From Pseudomonas cedrina subsp. cedrina (GTDB lineage Bacteria > Pseudomonadota > Gammaproteobacteria > Pseudomonadales > Pseudomonadaceae), in contig NZ_MNPW01000001.1 of assembly GCF_001983175.1 (NCBI RefSeq), positions 1 through 64,000 on the forward strand: a stretch of DNA of 64,000 nt, given 5' to 3'. The notes beneath the pieces are model-generated. The model made no database searches. It was not told the origin of the DNA and saw nothing but the letters and a program-made list of their open reading frames with translations. Position numbers and translations under genes: made by a program. Below are positions 1 through 8,840 of the stretch, piece after piece. Position 1 is the first letter of the stretch; each line of letters starts with the position of its first letter.

Positions 1-171
1 CTGGATAGCAAAAGGTGGGCTGACCATACATTTGGTTACTTTCGCGCTTTTCGAAAGTGACCCGCCGTAAGGGCGGAACCCTAAGCCGCCGTTACCGCAG
101 CAACGGATATGTACTCGGTCAAACCCACACACCGTCGAAAGTTGTGTAGATACCTATGCTGCGATGGGGCC
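1..171. repeat. non-coding flank, probable dispersed repeat
   Basis: No convincing gene is visible. The stretch contains short inverted repeats (a CGCGCTTTTCG-like run near 42-54 and CCGCC/GGCGG arms near 62-76). It resembles a dispersed intergenic sequence of fluorescent pseudomonads, but that is recalled from memory and was not tested. Confidence 0.3.
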
Positions 172-864
172 CTAAAGGCTTTCAATAAACCCAGCCACTT
201 TCACCGCCGCCGCCTCAAGATGCTGCTCATGACTGAACCCCGAAGCCTTCAACGGCTTCAAGTCATGATCCCCCGCCACCAGCCACATCACCTCGATGCT
301 CGGCGACAACGCATACGCCTGCACCGTCGCGCGGTTGCCCAGCGCATCACGCTCGCCTTGCACAATCAACGTCGGCGTCTTCAGCCCGGCCAGGTGCTCG
401 ACCCGTGGTTTTTCCGGCTTGCCCACGGCATAGAACGGATACCCCAGGCACACCAGCCCATCGGCGTGTAATTCATCGGCCAGCAAACTGGCCATGCGCC
501 CGCCCATGGACTTGCCGCCAACGGCCAATTTTCCCGCGACATGAGGTCGCACCTCGGCATACACCTCGCGCCACGCCTCCAACAGTTTTGGCGCCGGGTT
601 GGGCGGGCGTTTACCCCCGTCCGTACGGCGTTGGGCCATGTAGGGAAACTCGAAGCGCAACACGTTCACGCCATGCCCGGCAAGGCGTGCAGCCATGTCA
701 TTCATGAACCCGGAGTCCATCGGTGCGCCGGCGCCGTGGGCCAGGATCAGCGTGACCGCTTCGCCCGCGCCCGTGCCCGACGCGACATCCCACAGCCAGC
801 CGTGTTCCCGCGCACGTTGCGCCCATTGATCCCCGTCAATACTGGCCTTGTGCTCTTTGCCCAT
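172..864 (-). CDS. alpha/beta-hydrolase family protein
   Basis: A 230-residue protein of the small dienelactone-hydrolase-like alpha/beta hydrolase group. The strand-turn near residue 40 reads [13 protein letters not shown], the oxyanion region of this family. The nucleophile elbow is GGKSMGG near residue 115, and a late GDHD supplies the Asp/His pair. The ATG at 864 is chosen because it precedes the conserved start MGKEHK; an upstream in-frame extension is possible but looks non-coding. It diverges from ccoN with an 80-base gap. The substrate cannot be read from the sequence. Family assignment is good; function is unknown. Confidence 0.8.
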   Translation of the reverse strand: MGKEHKASIDGDQWAQRAREHGWLWDVASGTGAGEAVTLILAHGAGAPMDSGFMNDMAARLAGHGVNVLRFEFPYMAQRRTDGGKRPPNPAPKLLEAWREVYAEVRPHVAGKLAVGGKSMGGRMASLLADELHADGLVCLGYPFYAVGKPEKPRVEHLAGLKTPTLIVQGERDALGNRATVQAYALSPSIEVMWLVAGDHDLKPLKASGFSHEQHLEAAAVKVAGFIESL

Positions 865-943
865 GCTTGCCTCGCTTTTTAGTCTGCCTATAACTCCAGC
901 CCAAGTGCCGCATCTGCTTGGGTTGAACCGTGGATGGGGAACC

Positions 944-2368
944 ATGAACACTACTTTAAGTACCGCCTATAACTACAAGGTGGTCCGCCAATTCGCCATT
1001 ATGACGGTGGTGTGGGGCATCGTCGGCATGGGGCTCGGGGTTTTTCTCGCAGCCCAATTGGTCTGGCCTGCACTCAATTTCGATTTGCCCTGGACCAGCT
1101 TCGGGCGCCTGCGCCCGCTGCACACCAACGCGGTGATCTTCGCCTTCGGTGGCTGCGCGCTGTTCGCCAGCTCATTCTACTCGGTGCAACGCACCTGCCA
1201 GACCCAGCTGTTCGCGCCCAAACTGGCGGCGTTCTGCTTCTGGGGCTGGCAGCTGGTGATCCTGCTGGCGGCGATCAGCCTGCCGCTGGGCTACACCAGT
1301 TCCAAGGAATACGCGGAACTGGAATGGCCGATCGACATCCTGATCACCATCGTCTGGGTGGCCTATGCCATCGTGTTCTTCGGCACCGTGGCCAAGCGCA
1401 ACACCAAGCACATCTATGTCGGCAACTGGTTCTTCGGCGGGTTCATCCTTACCGTGGCCATCCTGCATATCGTCAACAACCTGGAAATCCCGGTCAGCCT
1501 GACCAAGTCCTACTCCCTCTACGGCGGTGCGACGGATGCCATGGTGCAGTGGTGGTATGGGCACAACGCAGTGGGCTTTTTCCTCACCGCCGGTTTCCTC
1601 GGCATGATGTATTACTTCGTACCGAAACAGGCCGAGCGTCCGGTGTATTCCTATCGCTTGTCCATCGTGCATTTCTGGGCGCTGATCACCCTGTACATCT
1701 GGGCGGGCCCGCACCACCTGCATTACACCGCGCTGCCGGACTGGGCGCAGTCCCTGGGCATGGTGATGTCGCTGGTGCTGCTGGCACCGAGCTGGGGCGG
1801 CATGATCAACGGCATGATGACGCTGTCGGGCGCCTGGCATAAATTGCGCAGCGACCCGATCCTGCGCTTTCTGGTGGTATCGCTGGCGTTCTACGGCATG
1901 TCGACCTTCGAAGGCCCGATGATGGCGATCAAGACCGTCAACTCGCTGTCCCACTACACCGACTGGACCATCGGCCACGTACACGCCGGCGCCCTCGGTT
2001 GGGTGGCGATGATCTCCATCGGCGCCCTGTACCACATGATCCCCAAAGTCTTCGGCCGCGAGCAGATGCACAGCATCGGCCTGATCAACGCGCACTTCTG
2101 GCTGGCCACTATCGGCACCGTGCTCTACATCGCCTCGATGTGGGTCAACGGCATCGCCCAGGGCCTCATGTGGCGTGCAATCAACGAAGACGGCACCCTC
2201 ACCTACTCGTTCGTCGAAACCCTGGTGGCCAGCCACCCAGGCTTCATCGTGCGGCTGGTGGGCGGTGCGATCTTCCTCAGCGGCATGTTCCTGATGGCTT
2301 ACAACACCTGGCGTACCGTGCGTTCGGCGCAGCCTGTCGAAGCCGTCCCTGTCGCGCAGCTGGCCTGA
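944..2368 (+). CDS. ccoN: cbb3-type cytochrome c oxidase subunit I (first copy)
   Basis: A 474-residue catalytic haem-copper subunit that carries the low-spin haem b and the haem b3-CuB centre where oxygen is reduced. It is almost entirely transmembrane helices. Conserved CcoN stretches with haem and CuB histidines are visible: [13 protein letters not shown] near 65, [11 protein letters not shown] near 200, [17 protein letters not shown] near 250 and [12 protein letters not shown] near 345. The start is the ATG at 944 ([16 protein letters not shown]), which aligns with the second copy. It is the first gene of ccoNOQP. By gene order against P. aeruginosa this upstream operon corresponds to the cbb3-2 (low-oxygen) enzyme, yet no ANR box is seen in the 79-base upstream gap. 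The 95 bases 1898-1992 are identical to the second copy. Confidence 0.96.
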   Translation: MNTTLSTAYNYKVVRQFAIMTVVWGIVGMGLGVFLAAQLVWPALNFDLPWTSFGRLRPLHTNAVIFAFGGCALFASSFYSVQRTCQTQLFAPKLAAFCFWGWQLVILLAAISLPLGYTSSKEYAELEWPIDILITIVWVAYAIVFFGTVAKRNTKHIYVGNWFFGGFILTVAILHIVNNLEIPVSLTKSYSLYGGATDAMVQWWYGHNAVGFFLTAGFLGMMYYFVPKQAERPVYSYRLSIVHFWALITLYIWAGPHHLHYTALPDWAQSLGMVMSLVLLAPSWGGMINGMMTLSGAWHKLRSDPILRFLVVSLAFYGMSTFEGPMMAIKTVNSLSHYTDWTIGHVHAGALGWVAMISIGALYHMIPKVFGREQMHSIGLINAHFWLATIGTVLYIASMWVNGIAQGLMWRAINEDGTLTYSFVETLVASHPGFIVRLVGGAIFLSGMFLMAYNTWRTVRSAQPVEAVPVAQLA

Positions 2369-2378
2369 GGAGTCTGTG

Positions 2379-2987
2379 ATGAAACACGAAACGATTGAAA
2401 AAAACGTCGGCCTGCTGATGCTGCTGATGGTGCTCGCCGTGAGCATCGGCGGCCTGACCCAGATCGTCCCGCTGTTCTTCCAGGACGTGACCAACAAGCC
2501 GGTGGAAGGCATGAAGCCCTACACCGCGCTGCAACTGGAAGGCCGTGATATCTACATCCGCGAAGGCTGCGTGCAGTGCCACTCGCAGATGATCCGTCCG
2601 TTCCGCGCCGAAACCGAGCGCTATGGCCATTACTCGGTGGCCGGTGAAAGCGTGTGGGACCATCCCTTCCTGTGGGGCTCCAAGCGTACCGGGCCGGACC
2701 TGGCGCGCGTCGGCGCGCGTTATTCGGACGACTGGCACCGCGCGCACTTGTACAACCCGCGCAACGTGGTGCCCGAGTCGAAGATGCCGGCCTACCCCTG
2801 GCTGGTCACCGCCGCCGTCGACAGCAGCCACACCGAGACCAAGTTGAAAGTGATGCGCACCCTCGGCGTGCCCTACACCGACAACGACATCACGGCCGCC
2901 GTCGCCAGCCTCAAGGGCAAGACCGAGATGGACGCGCTGGTTGCGTACCTGCAAGTACTCGGCACTGCCATCAAGAGCAAGAGGTGA
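2379..2987 (+). CDS. ccoO: cbb3-type cytochrome c oxidase subunit II (first copy)
   Basis: A 202-residue membrane-anchored monohaem cytochrome c that passes electrons from CcoP to CcoN. One N-terminal transmembrane helix (about residues 8-30) is followed by the haem c motif CVQCH at residues 63-67 and a distal Met in the SKMPAYPW segment. It lies 10 bases after ccoN in the same operon. The ATG at 2379 is preferred over the GTG one codon earlier because MKHE matches the paralogue. About 85 percent of residues match the second copy by eye; the most variable part is residues 135-155. Confidence 0.96.
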   Translation: MKHETIEKNVGLLMLLMVLAVSIGGLTQIVPLFFQDVTNKPVEGMKPYTALQLEGRDIYIREGCVQCHSQMIRPFRAETERYGHYSVAGESVWDHPFLWGSKRTGPDLARVGARYSDDWHRAHLYNPRNVVPESKMPAYPWLVTAAVDSSHTETKLKVMRTLGVPYTDNDITAAVASLKGKTEMDALVAYLQVLGTAIKSKR

Positions 2988-2990
2988 GCC

Positions 2991-3191
2991 ATGGGATTTG
3001 AATTCGATGCGGGCACCATCCGCGGCCTCGGCACGCTGGTGGTCGCCATCGCCTTTATCGGCCTGTCGCTGTGGGTATTCAACAACCGGCGCAATGCGGA
3101 ATTCGAGGAAGCGCGCCTGCTGCCCTTCGCCGACGAACCTGCGCCATCCGACGCTCACCAAGAGCCTGCAACAAGGAGCAATCGGCCATGA
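2991..3191 (+). CDS. ccoQ: cbb3 oxidase small subunit CcoQ/FixQ (first copy)
   Basis: A 66-residue single-span membrane protein that stabilises the CcoN-CcoP complex. It has one helix (about residues 10-30, [20 protein letters not shown]) and a charged C-terminal tail. It starts three bases after ccoO, and its stop overlaps the ccoP start in an ATGA, so translation is probably coupled. The tail is five residues longer than in the second copy. Confidence 0.92.
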   Translation: MGFEFDAGTIRGLGTLVVAIAFIGLSLWVFNNRRNAEFEEARLLPFADEPAPSDAHQEPATRSNRP

Positions 3192-4135
3192 CCACTTTCT
3201 GGAGTACATGGATCTGCGTACTGACCCTCGGCAGCCTGATCGGCCTGACCTGGCTTTTGATCGGCACCCGCAAGGGCGAGACCAAGGGCAGCGTCGACCA
3301 GACCATGGGCCACGCCTTCGACGGGATCGAGGAATACGACAACCCGCTGCCACAGTGGTGGTTCATGCTGTTCGCCGGCACCCTGGTGTTTGCGGTCGGC
3401 TACCTGATCCTCTACCCGGGCCTAGGCAACTGGAAGGGCGTGTTGCCGGGCTATGAAGACGGCTGGACCTCGGCCAAGGAGTGGGACAAGGAGATGGCCA
3501 AGGCCGACACCAGGTTCGGGCCGATCTTCGCCAAGTTCTCGGCCATGCCCGTGGAAGAAGTCGCCAAGGACCCACAAGCCTTGAAGATGGGCGGCCGCCT
3601 GTTTGCCTCCAACTGCTCGGTGTGCCACGGCTCGGACGCCAAGGGCGCGTTTGGCTTCCCGAACCTGGCGGACAACATCTGGCGCTGGGGCGGTTCGGCC
3701 GAAGCGATCAAGACCACCATCCTCAACGGCCGTCACGCGGCAATGCCGGCCTGGGGTGACATGCTCGGCGACGAGGGTGTGAAAAACGTTGCCGCCTATG
3801 TGCGTCACGACCTGGCCAAGCTGCCATTGCCGGCCGACAGCAGCGCCGACCTCGCGGCAGGCCAAGCGGCATTCAACACCACCTGCGTCGCGTGCCACGG
3901 CCCTGAAGGCCACGGCATGCAAGCCATGGGTGCGCCCGACTTGACCAAACCGGGCGGTTACATCTACGGCACCAGCCTGGCGCAGTTGCAGCAGACCATC
4001 CGGCACGGCCGCCAAGGCCAGATGCCCGCGCAGGAAGTGTTGCAAGGCAATGACAAGGTGCACCTGCTGGCGGCCTACGTTTACAGCCTCTCCCACAACG
4101 CTGATGGCGCAACGCCGGAAAGCCAAGCCCAATAA
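3188..4135 (+). CDS. ccoP: cbb3-type cytochrome c oxidase subunit III, dihaem (first copy)
   Basis: A 315-residue membrane-anchored dihaem cytochrome c, the electron entry subunit. Two N-terminal transmembrane helices (about 5-26 and 57-77) flank the conserved [10 protein letters not shown] segment. Two periplasmic cytochrome c domains follow, with haem motifs CSVCH (143-147) and CVACH (233-237). The start at 3188 overlaps the ccoQ stop and is aligned with the second copy. The linker after [11 protein letters not shown] is about 12 residues shorter than in the second CcoP, the clearest difference between the two enzymes. It is the last gene of the first operon. Confidence 0.96.
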   Translation: MTTFWSTWICVLTLGSLIGLTWLLIGTRKGETKGSVDQTMGHAFDGIEEYDNPLPQWWFMLFAGTLVFAVGYLILYPGLGNWKGVLPGYEDGWTSAKEWDKEMAKADTRFGPIFAKFSAMPVEEVAKDPQALKMGGRLFASNCSVCHGSDAKGAFGFPNLADNIWRWGGSAEAIKTTILNGRHAAMPAWGDMLGDEGVKNVAAYVRHDLAKLPLPADSSADLAAGQAAFNTTCVACHGPEGHGMQAMGAPDLTKPGGYIYGTSLAQLQQTIRHGRQGQMPAQEVLQGNDKVHLLAAYVYSLSHNADGATPESQAQ

Positions 4136-4594
4136 CCTCCGACTGCCTCGCCTGATCAGGCGCGGCAACCGGCCTTTGCGTAGGAGCGAGCTTGCTCGCG
4201 AAGAACCTGAGGATGCCGCGCTCATCCAGAATGAACGCGGCGCTCTTGAGTTCTTCGCGAGCAAGCTCGCTCCTACAGTGGGTTGATACTGCGCGACCAA
4301 GTGTCGCACCCTTCCAAAGCACACCTTTCCCCCCGCGCTATTCGGGTCTACGCTTTCGTGCAAGCGCAGCGGTTGCGGCGTGCGCAACGAGCGCCGTTGC
4401 GACCCGAAAAAATTCCTGTCCACTCGATCAGCTTTCGATTTGGAAATTTGTCCTTACATCAAACATGGAAAGGGCGCAGAATCTGGCGTGGAACGCCTTG
4501 ACGCAGGTCAGCGTTGCGTTGCATTGGCCTCTCGCTTTCTACATACTTGCGGCCGATTTTTACCTATAAAAAAACTAAACCGTGGAACCTTAGA
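4136..4594. other. 459-base gap between the two cco operons
   Basis: No gene is supported here. It holds one REPIN (4181-4275) and then about 320 bases of leader before the second ccoN. An ATCAA half-site occurs at 4457-4461 (within TTGTCCTTACATCAA), but the left half does not fit TTGAT-N4-ATCAA, so no ANR box is called. This is compatible with the constitutive cbb3-1 expression known for P. aeruginosa. Confidence 0.6.
4181..4275. repeat. REPIN, GAGCGAGCTTGCTCGC type
   Basis: Inverted arms of 25 bases: TAGGAGCGAGCTTGCTCGCG plus AAGAA at 4181-4205, and its exact complement at 4251-4275. The inner spacer has smaller GCCGCG/CGCGGC complements. The same element type occurs at 51676-51773. It would fold into a long hairpin and could end transcription of the first cco operon. 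Confidence 0.85.
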
Positions 4595-6037
4595 ATGAGC
4601 ACAGCAATCAGTCCGACTGCTTATAACTATAAGGTAGTCCGCCAGTTCGCCATCATGACGGTGGTCTGGGGGATCCTTGGCATGGGGCTCGGGGTGTTCA
4701 TCGCCTCGCAGCTGGTTTGGCCGGAATTGAATTTCGGCTTGCCATGGACGACCTTTGGCCGCCTGCGCCCGCTGCACACCAACCTGGTGATCTTCGCCTT
4801 CGGCGGATGTGCATTGTTTGCCACCTCCTACTATGTCGTGCAGCGAACCTGCCAGACGCGACTGATCTCCGACGGCCTTGCGGCCTTCACCTTCTGGGGC
4901 TGGCAAGCCGTCATCCTCGGCGCCATCGTCACCCTGCCGCTGGGTTACACCACCACCAAGGAATACGCCGAGCTCGAATGGCCCATCGCCATTTTGCTCG
5001 CCATTGTCTGGGTGACCTACGCCGTGGTGTTCTTCGGCACCATCGTCAAGCGCAAGACCAAGCACATCTATGTGGGCAACTGGTTCTACGGCGCGTTTAT
5101 CCTGGTCACGGCGATGCTGCACATCGTCAACCACGCCTCGTTGCCGGTCAGCCTGTTCAAGTCCTACTCGGCCTACGCCGGGGCGACGGACGCGATGATC
5201 CAGTGGTGGTACGGGCATAACGCTGTAGGGTTTTTCCTGACCACCGGTTTCCTGGGGATGATGTACTACTTCGTGCCCAAACAGGCCGAACGTCCTATTT
5301 ACTCGTATCGCCTGTCCATCGTGCACTTCTGGGCGCTGATCACCCTGTACATCTGGGCAGGCCCGCACCACTTGCACTACACCGCGCTGCCGGATTGGGC
5401 ACAGTCCCTGGGCATGGCGATGTCGATCATCCTGCTGGCGCCAAGCTGGGGCGGCATGATCAACGGCATGATGACGCTGTCGGGCGCCTGGCATAAGCTG
5501 CGCACCGACCCGATCCTGCGCTTCCTCGTGGTCTCGCTGGCGTTCTACGGGATGTCGACCTTCGAAGGCCCGATGATGGCGATCAAGACCGTCAACTCGC
5601 TGTCCCACTACACCGACTGGACCATCGGCCACGTACACGCCGGCGCGCTCGGCTGGGTCGCCATGATCTCCATCGGCGCGCTGTACCACATGATCCCCAA
5701 GCTGTTCGGCCGCGCGCAGATGCACAGCGTCGGGCTGATCAACACGCACTTCTGGCTGGCCACCATCGGCACCGTGCTCTACATCGCTTCGATGTGGGTC
5801 AACGGCATCACCCAAGGCCTGATGTGGCGTGCGATCAACGATGACGGCACCCTCACCTACTCCTTCGTAGAAGCACTGCAAGCCAGCCACCCGGGCTTTA
5901 TCGTCCGCGCCCTGGGCGGTGCGTTCTTTGCCACCGGCATGCTGTTCATGGCCTACAACGTCTGGCGCACCGTGCGTGCGTCCGACCCTGCGCAAGCTGA
6001 AGCCGCCGCCAAGATCGCCGTTGTGGGAGCCCACTGA
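4595..6037 (+). CDS. ccoN: cbb3-type cytochrome c oxidase subunit I (second copy)
   Basis: A 480-residue paralogue of the CcoN at 944-2368, with all the same haem and CuB histidine segments ([33 protein letters not shown]). The ATG at 4595 ([17 protein letters not shown]) matches the other copy; an in-frame upstream ATG at 4514 would add 27 unconserved residues and is rejected. The C-terminus is a few residues longer and richer in Ala. Its stop overlaps the ccoO start by one base (TGATG). By gene order it corresponds to P. aeruginosa cbb3-1, the copy expressed at high oxygen; that is inference from synteny. Confidence 0.96.
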   Translation: MSTAISPTAYNYKVVRQFAIMTVVWGILGMGLGVFIASQLVWPELNFGLPWTTFGRLRPLHTNLVIFAFGGCALFATSYYVVQRTCQTRLISDGLAAFTFWGWQAVILGAIVTLPLGYTTTKEYAELEWPIAILLAIVWVTYAVVFFGTIVKRKTKHIYVGNWFYGAFILVTAMLHIVNHASLPVSLFKSYSAYAGATDAMIQWWYGHNAVGFFLTTGFLGMMYYFVPKQAERPIYSYRLSIVHFWALITLYIWAGPHHLHYTALPDWAQSLGMAMSIILLAPSWGGMINGMMTLSGAWHKLRTDPILRFLVVSLAFYGMSTFEGPMMAIKTVNSLSHYTDWTIGHVHAGALGWVAMISIGALYHMIPKLFGRAQMHSVGLINTHFWLATIGTVLYIASMWVNGITQGLMWRAINDDGTLTYSFVEALQASHPGFIVRALGGAFFATGMLFMAYNVWRTVRASDPAQAEAAAKIAVVGAH

Positions 6038-6645
6038 TGAAGCATGAAGTCGTCGAGAAGAATATCGGCCTGCTGGCCTTCTTCATGGTCATTGCCGTGA
6101 GTATCGGTGGCTTGACCCAGATCGTGCCGCTGTTTTTCCAGGACGTGACCAACAAGCCGGTCGAAGGCATGAAGCCGCGCAGCGCCCTGGAATTGGAAGG
6201 GCGCGACGTTTACATCGCCAACGGTTGCGTCGGCTGCCACTCGCAGATGATCCGCCCGTTCCGTGCCGAAACCGAACGCTACGGCCACTATTCGGTCGCC
6301 GGTGAAAGCGTCTGGGACCATCCGTTCCTGTGGGGCTCCAAACGCACCGGCCCGGACCTGGCCCGTGTCGGCGGTCGTTACTCCGATGACTGGCAGCGCG
6401 CGCATTTGTATAACCCGCGCAACGTGGTGCCTGAATCGAAAATGCCGGCGTACCCGTTCCTCGTGGAAAACAAGCTCGACGGCAAGGACACCGCCAAGAA
6501 GATGGAAGTGCTGCGCACCCTGGGCGTGCCCTATACCGACGAAGACATCGCCGGCGCGGCTGCCGCCGTGAAGGGCAAGACCGAAATGGACGCATTGGTG
6601 GCCTACCTGCAAGGCCTGGGCACCATCATCAAAAGCAAACGGTGA
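6037..6645 (+). CDS. ccoO: cbb3-type cytochrome c oxidase subunit II (second copy)
   Basis: A 202-residue monohaem membrane cytochrome c. It has an N-terminal helix (about 9-30), the haem motif CVGCH near 63-67 and the distal Met in SKMPAYPF. It is translationally coupled to ccoN through a TGATG overlap. It differs from the first copy mainly around residues 138-155 ([14 protein letters not shown]) and at the X-X of the haem motif (VG instead of VQ). Confidence 0.96.
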   Translation: MKHEVVEKNIGLLAFFMVIAVSIGGLTQIVPLFFQDVTNKPVEGMKPRSALELEGRDVYIANGCVGCHSQMIRPFRAETERYGHYSVAGESVWDHPFLWGSKRTGPDLARVGGRYSDDWQRAHLYNPRNVVPESKMPAYPFLVENKLDGKDTAKKMEVLRTLGVPYTDEDIAGAAAAVKGKTEMDALVAYLQGLGTIIKSKR

Positions 6646-6648
6646 TTC

Positions 6649-6834
6649 ATGGATATCGGAATGATTCGTGGGCTGGGCACCGTTGTGGTGATGGTGGCCT
6701 TTATCGGCCTGGCGCTGTGGGTGTTCAGCCCCAAGCGCAAGTCGGAGTTTGAAGACGCGACCTTGCTGCCCTTTGCGGATGACCCCGAAGCCATCAAGCA
6801 CGTCGAGCAAGCGTCTAGGAGTAACAAAGAATGA
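6649..6834 (+). CDS. ccoQ: cbb3 oxidase small subunit CcoQ/FixQ (second copy)
   Basis: A 61-residue single-helix subunit (helix about residues 8-29, [20 protein letters not shown]). It starts three bases after ccoO and its stop overlaps ccoP by ATGA, as in the first operon. The short charged tail ends in SRSNKE. Confidence 0.92.
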   Translation: MDIGMIRGLGTVVVMVAFIGLALWVFSPKRKSEFEDATLLPFADDPEAIKHVEQASRSNKE

Positions 6835-7808
6835 CTACGTTCTGGAGTCTGTACGTCACAGTCCTCAGCCTGGGCACCATCTTCGCCCTGACCTGGCTGC
6901 TGCTGTCGACCCGCAAGGGCCAGCGCGCCGAGCAAACCGACGAGACTGTCGGCCACTCGTTCGACGGCATCGAGGAGTACGACAACCCACTGCCCAAGTG
7001 GTGGTTCATGCTGTTTGTCGGCACCATCATTTTCGCCCTCGGTTACCTGGTGCTGTACCCGGGCCTGGGCAACTGGAAGGGCCTGCTGCCAGGCTACAAC
7101 TACCTCGACAACGATAAGCAAACCCCTTTCGCCAACGGCCAGACCGGCTGGACCGGCGTGCACGAATGGGAGAAGGAAATGGCCAGGTCGGAGGCCAAGT
7201 TCGGGCCGATCTTCGCCAAGTTCGCCTCGATGCCGATTGAAGAAGTCGCCAAGGACCCGCAAGCCCTGAAGATGGGGGGCCGCCTGTTCGCCTCCAACTG
7301 CTCGGTGTGCCATGGTTCCGACGCCAAGGGCGCCTATGGCTTCCCCAACCTGACCGACGCCGACTGGCGCTGGGGTGGCGAGCCGGCCACTATCAAGGAA
7401 ACCATCATGAAGGGCCGCCATGCGGTGATGCCGGGCTGGCTGGATATCCTGAAGGAACAGGGCGTCAGCGACGTCGCCGCCTTCGTGTTGACCAACCTCG
7501 ACGGCCGCAAACTGCCGGAAGGCGCAAAGGCTGACGTCGCCAATGGCGAAAAACTCTTCGCCGCCAACTGCGTGGCCTGCCACGGCCCGCAAGGCAAAGG
7601 CACCCCGGCCATGGGCGCGCCCGATCTGACTCACCCGGCGGCCTTCATCTACGGCTCGAGTTTCGCCCAACTGCAACAGACCATCCGCTGGGGCCGCCAG
7701 GGCCAGATGCCGGCCCAGGAACAGCTGCAGGGCAATGACAAGGTGCACTTGCTCGCGGCGTATGTGTACAGCTTGTCCCATGGGGAGAAGAAGGCTGAGG
7801 AAAAATAA
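6831..7808 (+). CDS. ccoP: cbb3-type cytochrome c oxidase subunit III, dihaem (second copy)
   Basis: A 325-residue dihaem membrane cytochrome c with the same plan as the first CcoP: two N-terminal helices, [13 protein letters not shown], then haem motifs CSVCH near 155 and CVACH near 245. After [10 protein letters not shown] it carries an insertion ([16 protein letters not shown]) that the first CcoP lacks. It is followed 15 bases later by a strong intrinsic terminator, which closes the second operon. Confidence 0.96.
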   Translation: MTTFWSLYVTVLSLGTIFALTWLLLSTRKGQRAEQTDETVGHSFDGIEEYDNPLPKWWFMLFVGTIIFALGYLVLYPGLGNWKGLLPGYNYLDNDKQTPFANGQTGWTGVHEWEKEMARSEAKFGPIFAKFASMPIEEVAKDPQALKMGGRLFASNCSVCHGSDAKGAYGFPNLTDADWRWGGEPATIKETIMKGRHAVMPGWLDILKEQGVSDVAAFVLTNLDGRKLPEGAKADVANGEKLFAANCVACHGPQGKGTPAMGAPDLTHPAAFIYGSSFAQLQQTIRWGRQGQMPAQEQLQGNDKVHLLAAYVYSLSHGEKKAEEK

Positions 7809-7823
7809 GGCCTTGAGAACACC

Positions 7824-7857
7824 AAAGCCCCGCGCAGCATAACTGGCGGGGCTTTGT
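7824..7857 (+). terminator. intrinsic terminator after the second ccoNOQP operon
   Basis: The stem AAAGCCCCGC (7824-7833) pairs with GCGGGGCTTT (7845-7854), followed by a T-rich end. It separates the cco structural genes from the toxin-antitoxin pair. Confidence 0.85.
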
Positions 7858-7926
7858 TGTTTCTGGCGTCGGACGTCGTAATGCGCTACCACTTGTAGCC
7901 TCGGACTTGCCGTGCGCAACCATCAA

Positions 7927-7942
7927 GTAGTAACGTAACTAC
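7927..7942. promoter_or_regulatory. palindrome upstream of antitoxin gene, candidate autoregulatory operator
   Basis: GTAGT-AACGTA-ACTAC is a perfect 5-base dyad centred about 34 bases before the antitoxin start. Phd/YefM-type antitoxins usually repress their own operon from such palindromes. Binding is inferred, not shown. Confidence 0.45.
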
Positions 7943-7968
7943 ATGCATTCCACGAAGGGGATCGCCCC

Positions 7969-8223
7969 ATGACCATCACTACCATTTCCAGCCGCGAATT
8001 CAACCAAGACACAAGTGGTGCCAAAAAAGCCGCGCGCCAGGGCCCGGTTTTCATCACCGATCGCGGCAAGCCTGCCCATGTACTGCTAAGCATTGAGGAC
8101 TACCAGAAATTGACAGGTCTTAATGCTGACATCGTTGACCTGCTGGTGATGCCAGAAGCGGCCGAAATCGACTTCGAAACCGAACGCGCCGTGATCACTC
8201 ATCGACCCGTGGACTTCTCTTGA
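7969..8223 (+). CDS. Phd/YefM-family antitoxin
   Basis: An 84-residue antitoxin. The N-terminal DNA-binding part reads ISSREFNQDTSGAKKAARQGPVFITDRGKPAHVLLSIEDYQKL when joined, the standard Phd/YefM fold signature; the acidic C-terminal tail (PEAAEIDFETERAV) would wrap the toxin. It overlaps the toxin start by one base (TGATG), so the two are translated together. It is preceded by a palindrome at 7927-7942. The module stands between ccoP and ccoG, which are adjacent in P. aeruginosa, so it looks like an insertion into the cluster. Confidence 0.88.
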   Translation: MTITTISSREFNQDTSGAKKAARQGPVFITDRGKPAHVLLSIEDYQKLTGLNADIVDLLVMPEAAEIDFETERAVITHRPVDFS

Positions 8224-8633
8224 TGTATCTACTCGACACCAACGTTATTTCCGAACTTCGTAAACCCCAGGCTGATGCAAATGTGGTCGCTTGGGCCAAA
8301 AGTGTCATGGCGCCGCGCATGTTCATATCAGCGATTACGCTCAAGGAATTGGAGACCGGAGTGTTGCGCATTGAACGCCGTGACCCGGCCCAGGGGAAAG
8401 TGTTGCGAACCTGGCTCAAGCGCCATGTGATGCCTGCCTTTGATGCCAGAATCCTGCCCGTGGATGCTGCGGTCGCATTGCGATGCGCACACCTGCATGT
8501 ACCGGATCGAGTCAATGAAAGTGATTCGCTGATCGCTGCGACTGCTCTGGTTCATGGGCTCACCGTTGTTACGCGCAACGTCAGCGATTTCAGATCCAGC
8601 GGCGTTCCATTGATTAATCCATGGGACGAATGA
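8223..8633 (+). CDS. PIN-domain toxin (VapC-type ribonuclease)
   Basis: A 136-residue PIN-domain protein of the VapC/FitB type. Acidic metal-binding residues are visible: D6 in YLLDTNVISE, E in TLKELETG near 42, and D near 99-100 in VNESDSLIAATAL. The C-terminal TRNVSDF supplies the last acidic site. VapC toxins are Mg-dependent RNases that cut tRNA or rRNA; the target here is unknown. The ATG at 8223 overlaps the antitoxin stop; a TTG one codon earlier is less likely. All catalytic residues are present, so the toxin should be active. Confidence 0.88.
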   Translation: MYLLDTNVISELRKPQADANVVAWAKSVMAPRMFISAITLKELETGVLRIERRDPAQGKVLRTWLKRHVMPAFDARILPVDAAVALRCAHLHVPDRVNESDSLIAATALVHGLTVVTRNVSDFRSSGVPLINPWDE

Positions 8634-8674
8634 CCGGCCTGCCAGCAAAAACCGTCCATACTTGCAAAGTCAAT

Positions 8675-8688
8675 TGATCCAGATCACT
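8675..8688. promoter_or_regulatory. ANR/FNR box upstream of ccoG
   Basis: TTGAT-CCAG-ATCAC matches the consensus TTGAT-N4-ATCAA at nine of ten positions. It lies 152 bases before ccoG, whose assembly operon would be expected to rise at low oxygen. A TCAATTGAT word overlaps it and recurs about 25 bases downstream. Confidence 0.7.
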
Positions 8689-8840
8689 TACACCATCAAT
8701 TGATTTCACCCAACGCGACTAAAGGTCGCACCCCTTGCGTACCTTCGGGGGCGTATCATTGGGCCACTGCAACACCCTTAATTTGACCCCGGTTGGCACG
8801 TACTGGCCGAGGCAAATCTCCACCGCCGTGGGATGCAATG

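Noticed and set aside
4449..4463. ANR box ahead of the second ccoN
   Set aside because: Only the ATCAA half fits; the left half and spacing do not match TTGAT-N4-ATCAA.
4508..6034. Long open frame antisense to the second ccoN
   Set aside because: It mirrors a strongly conserved gene, has His/Gln/Asp-rich low-complexity composition, and arises from high GC third positions.
8793..8808. Sigma-54 promoter ahead of ccoG (TTGGCACG-TACT-GGCC)
   Set aside because: The -24 half fits, but the -12 half lacks TTGC and the GC at the required spacing.
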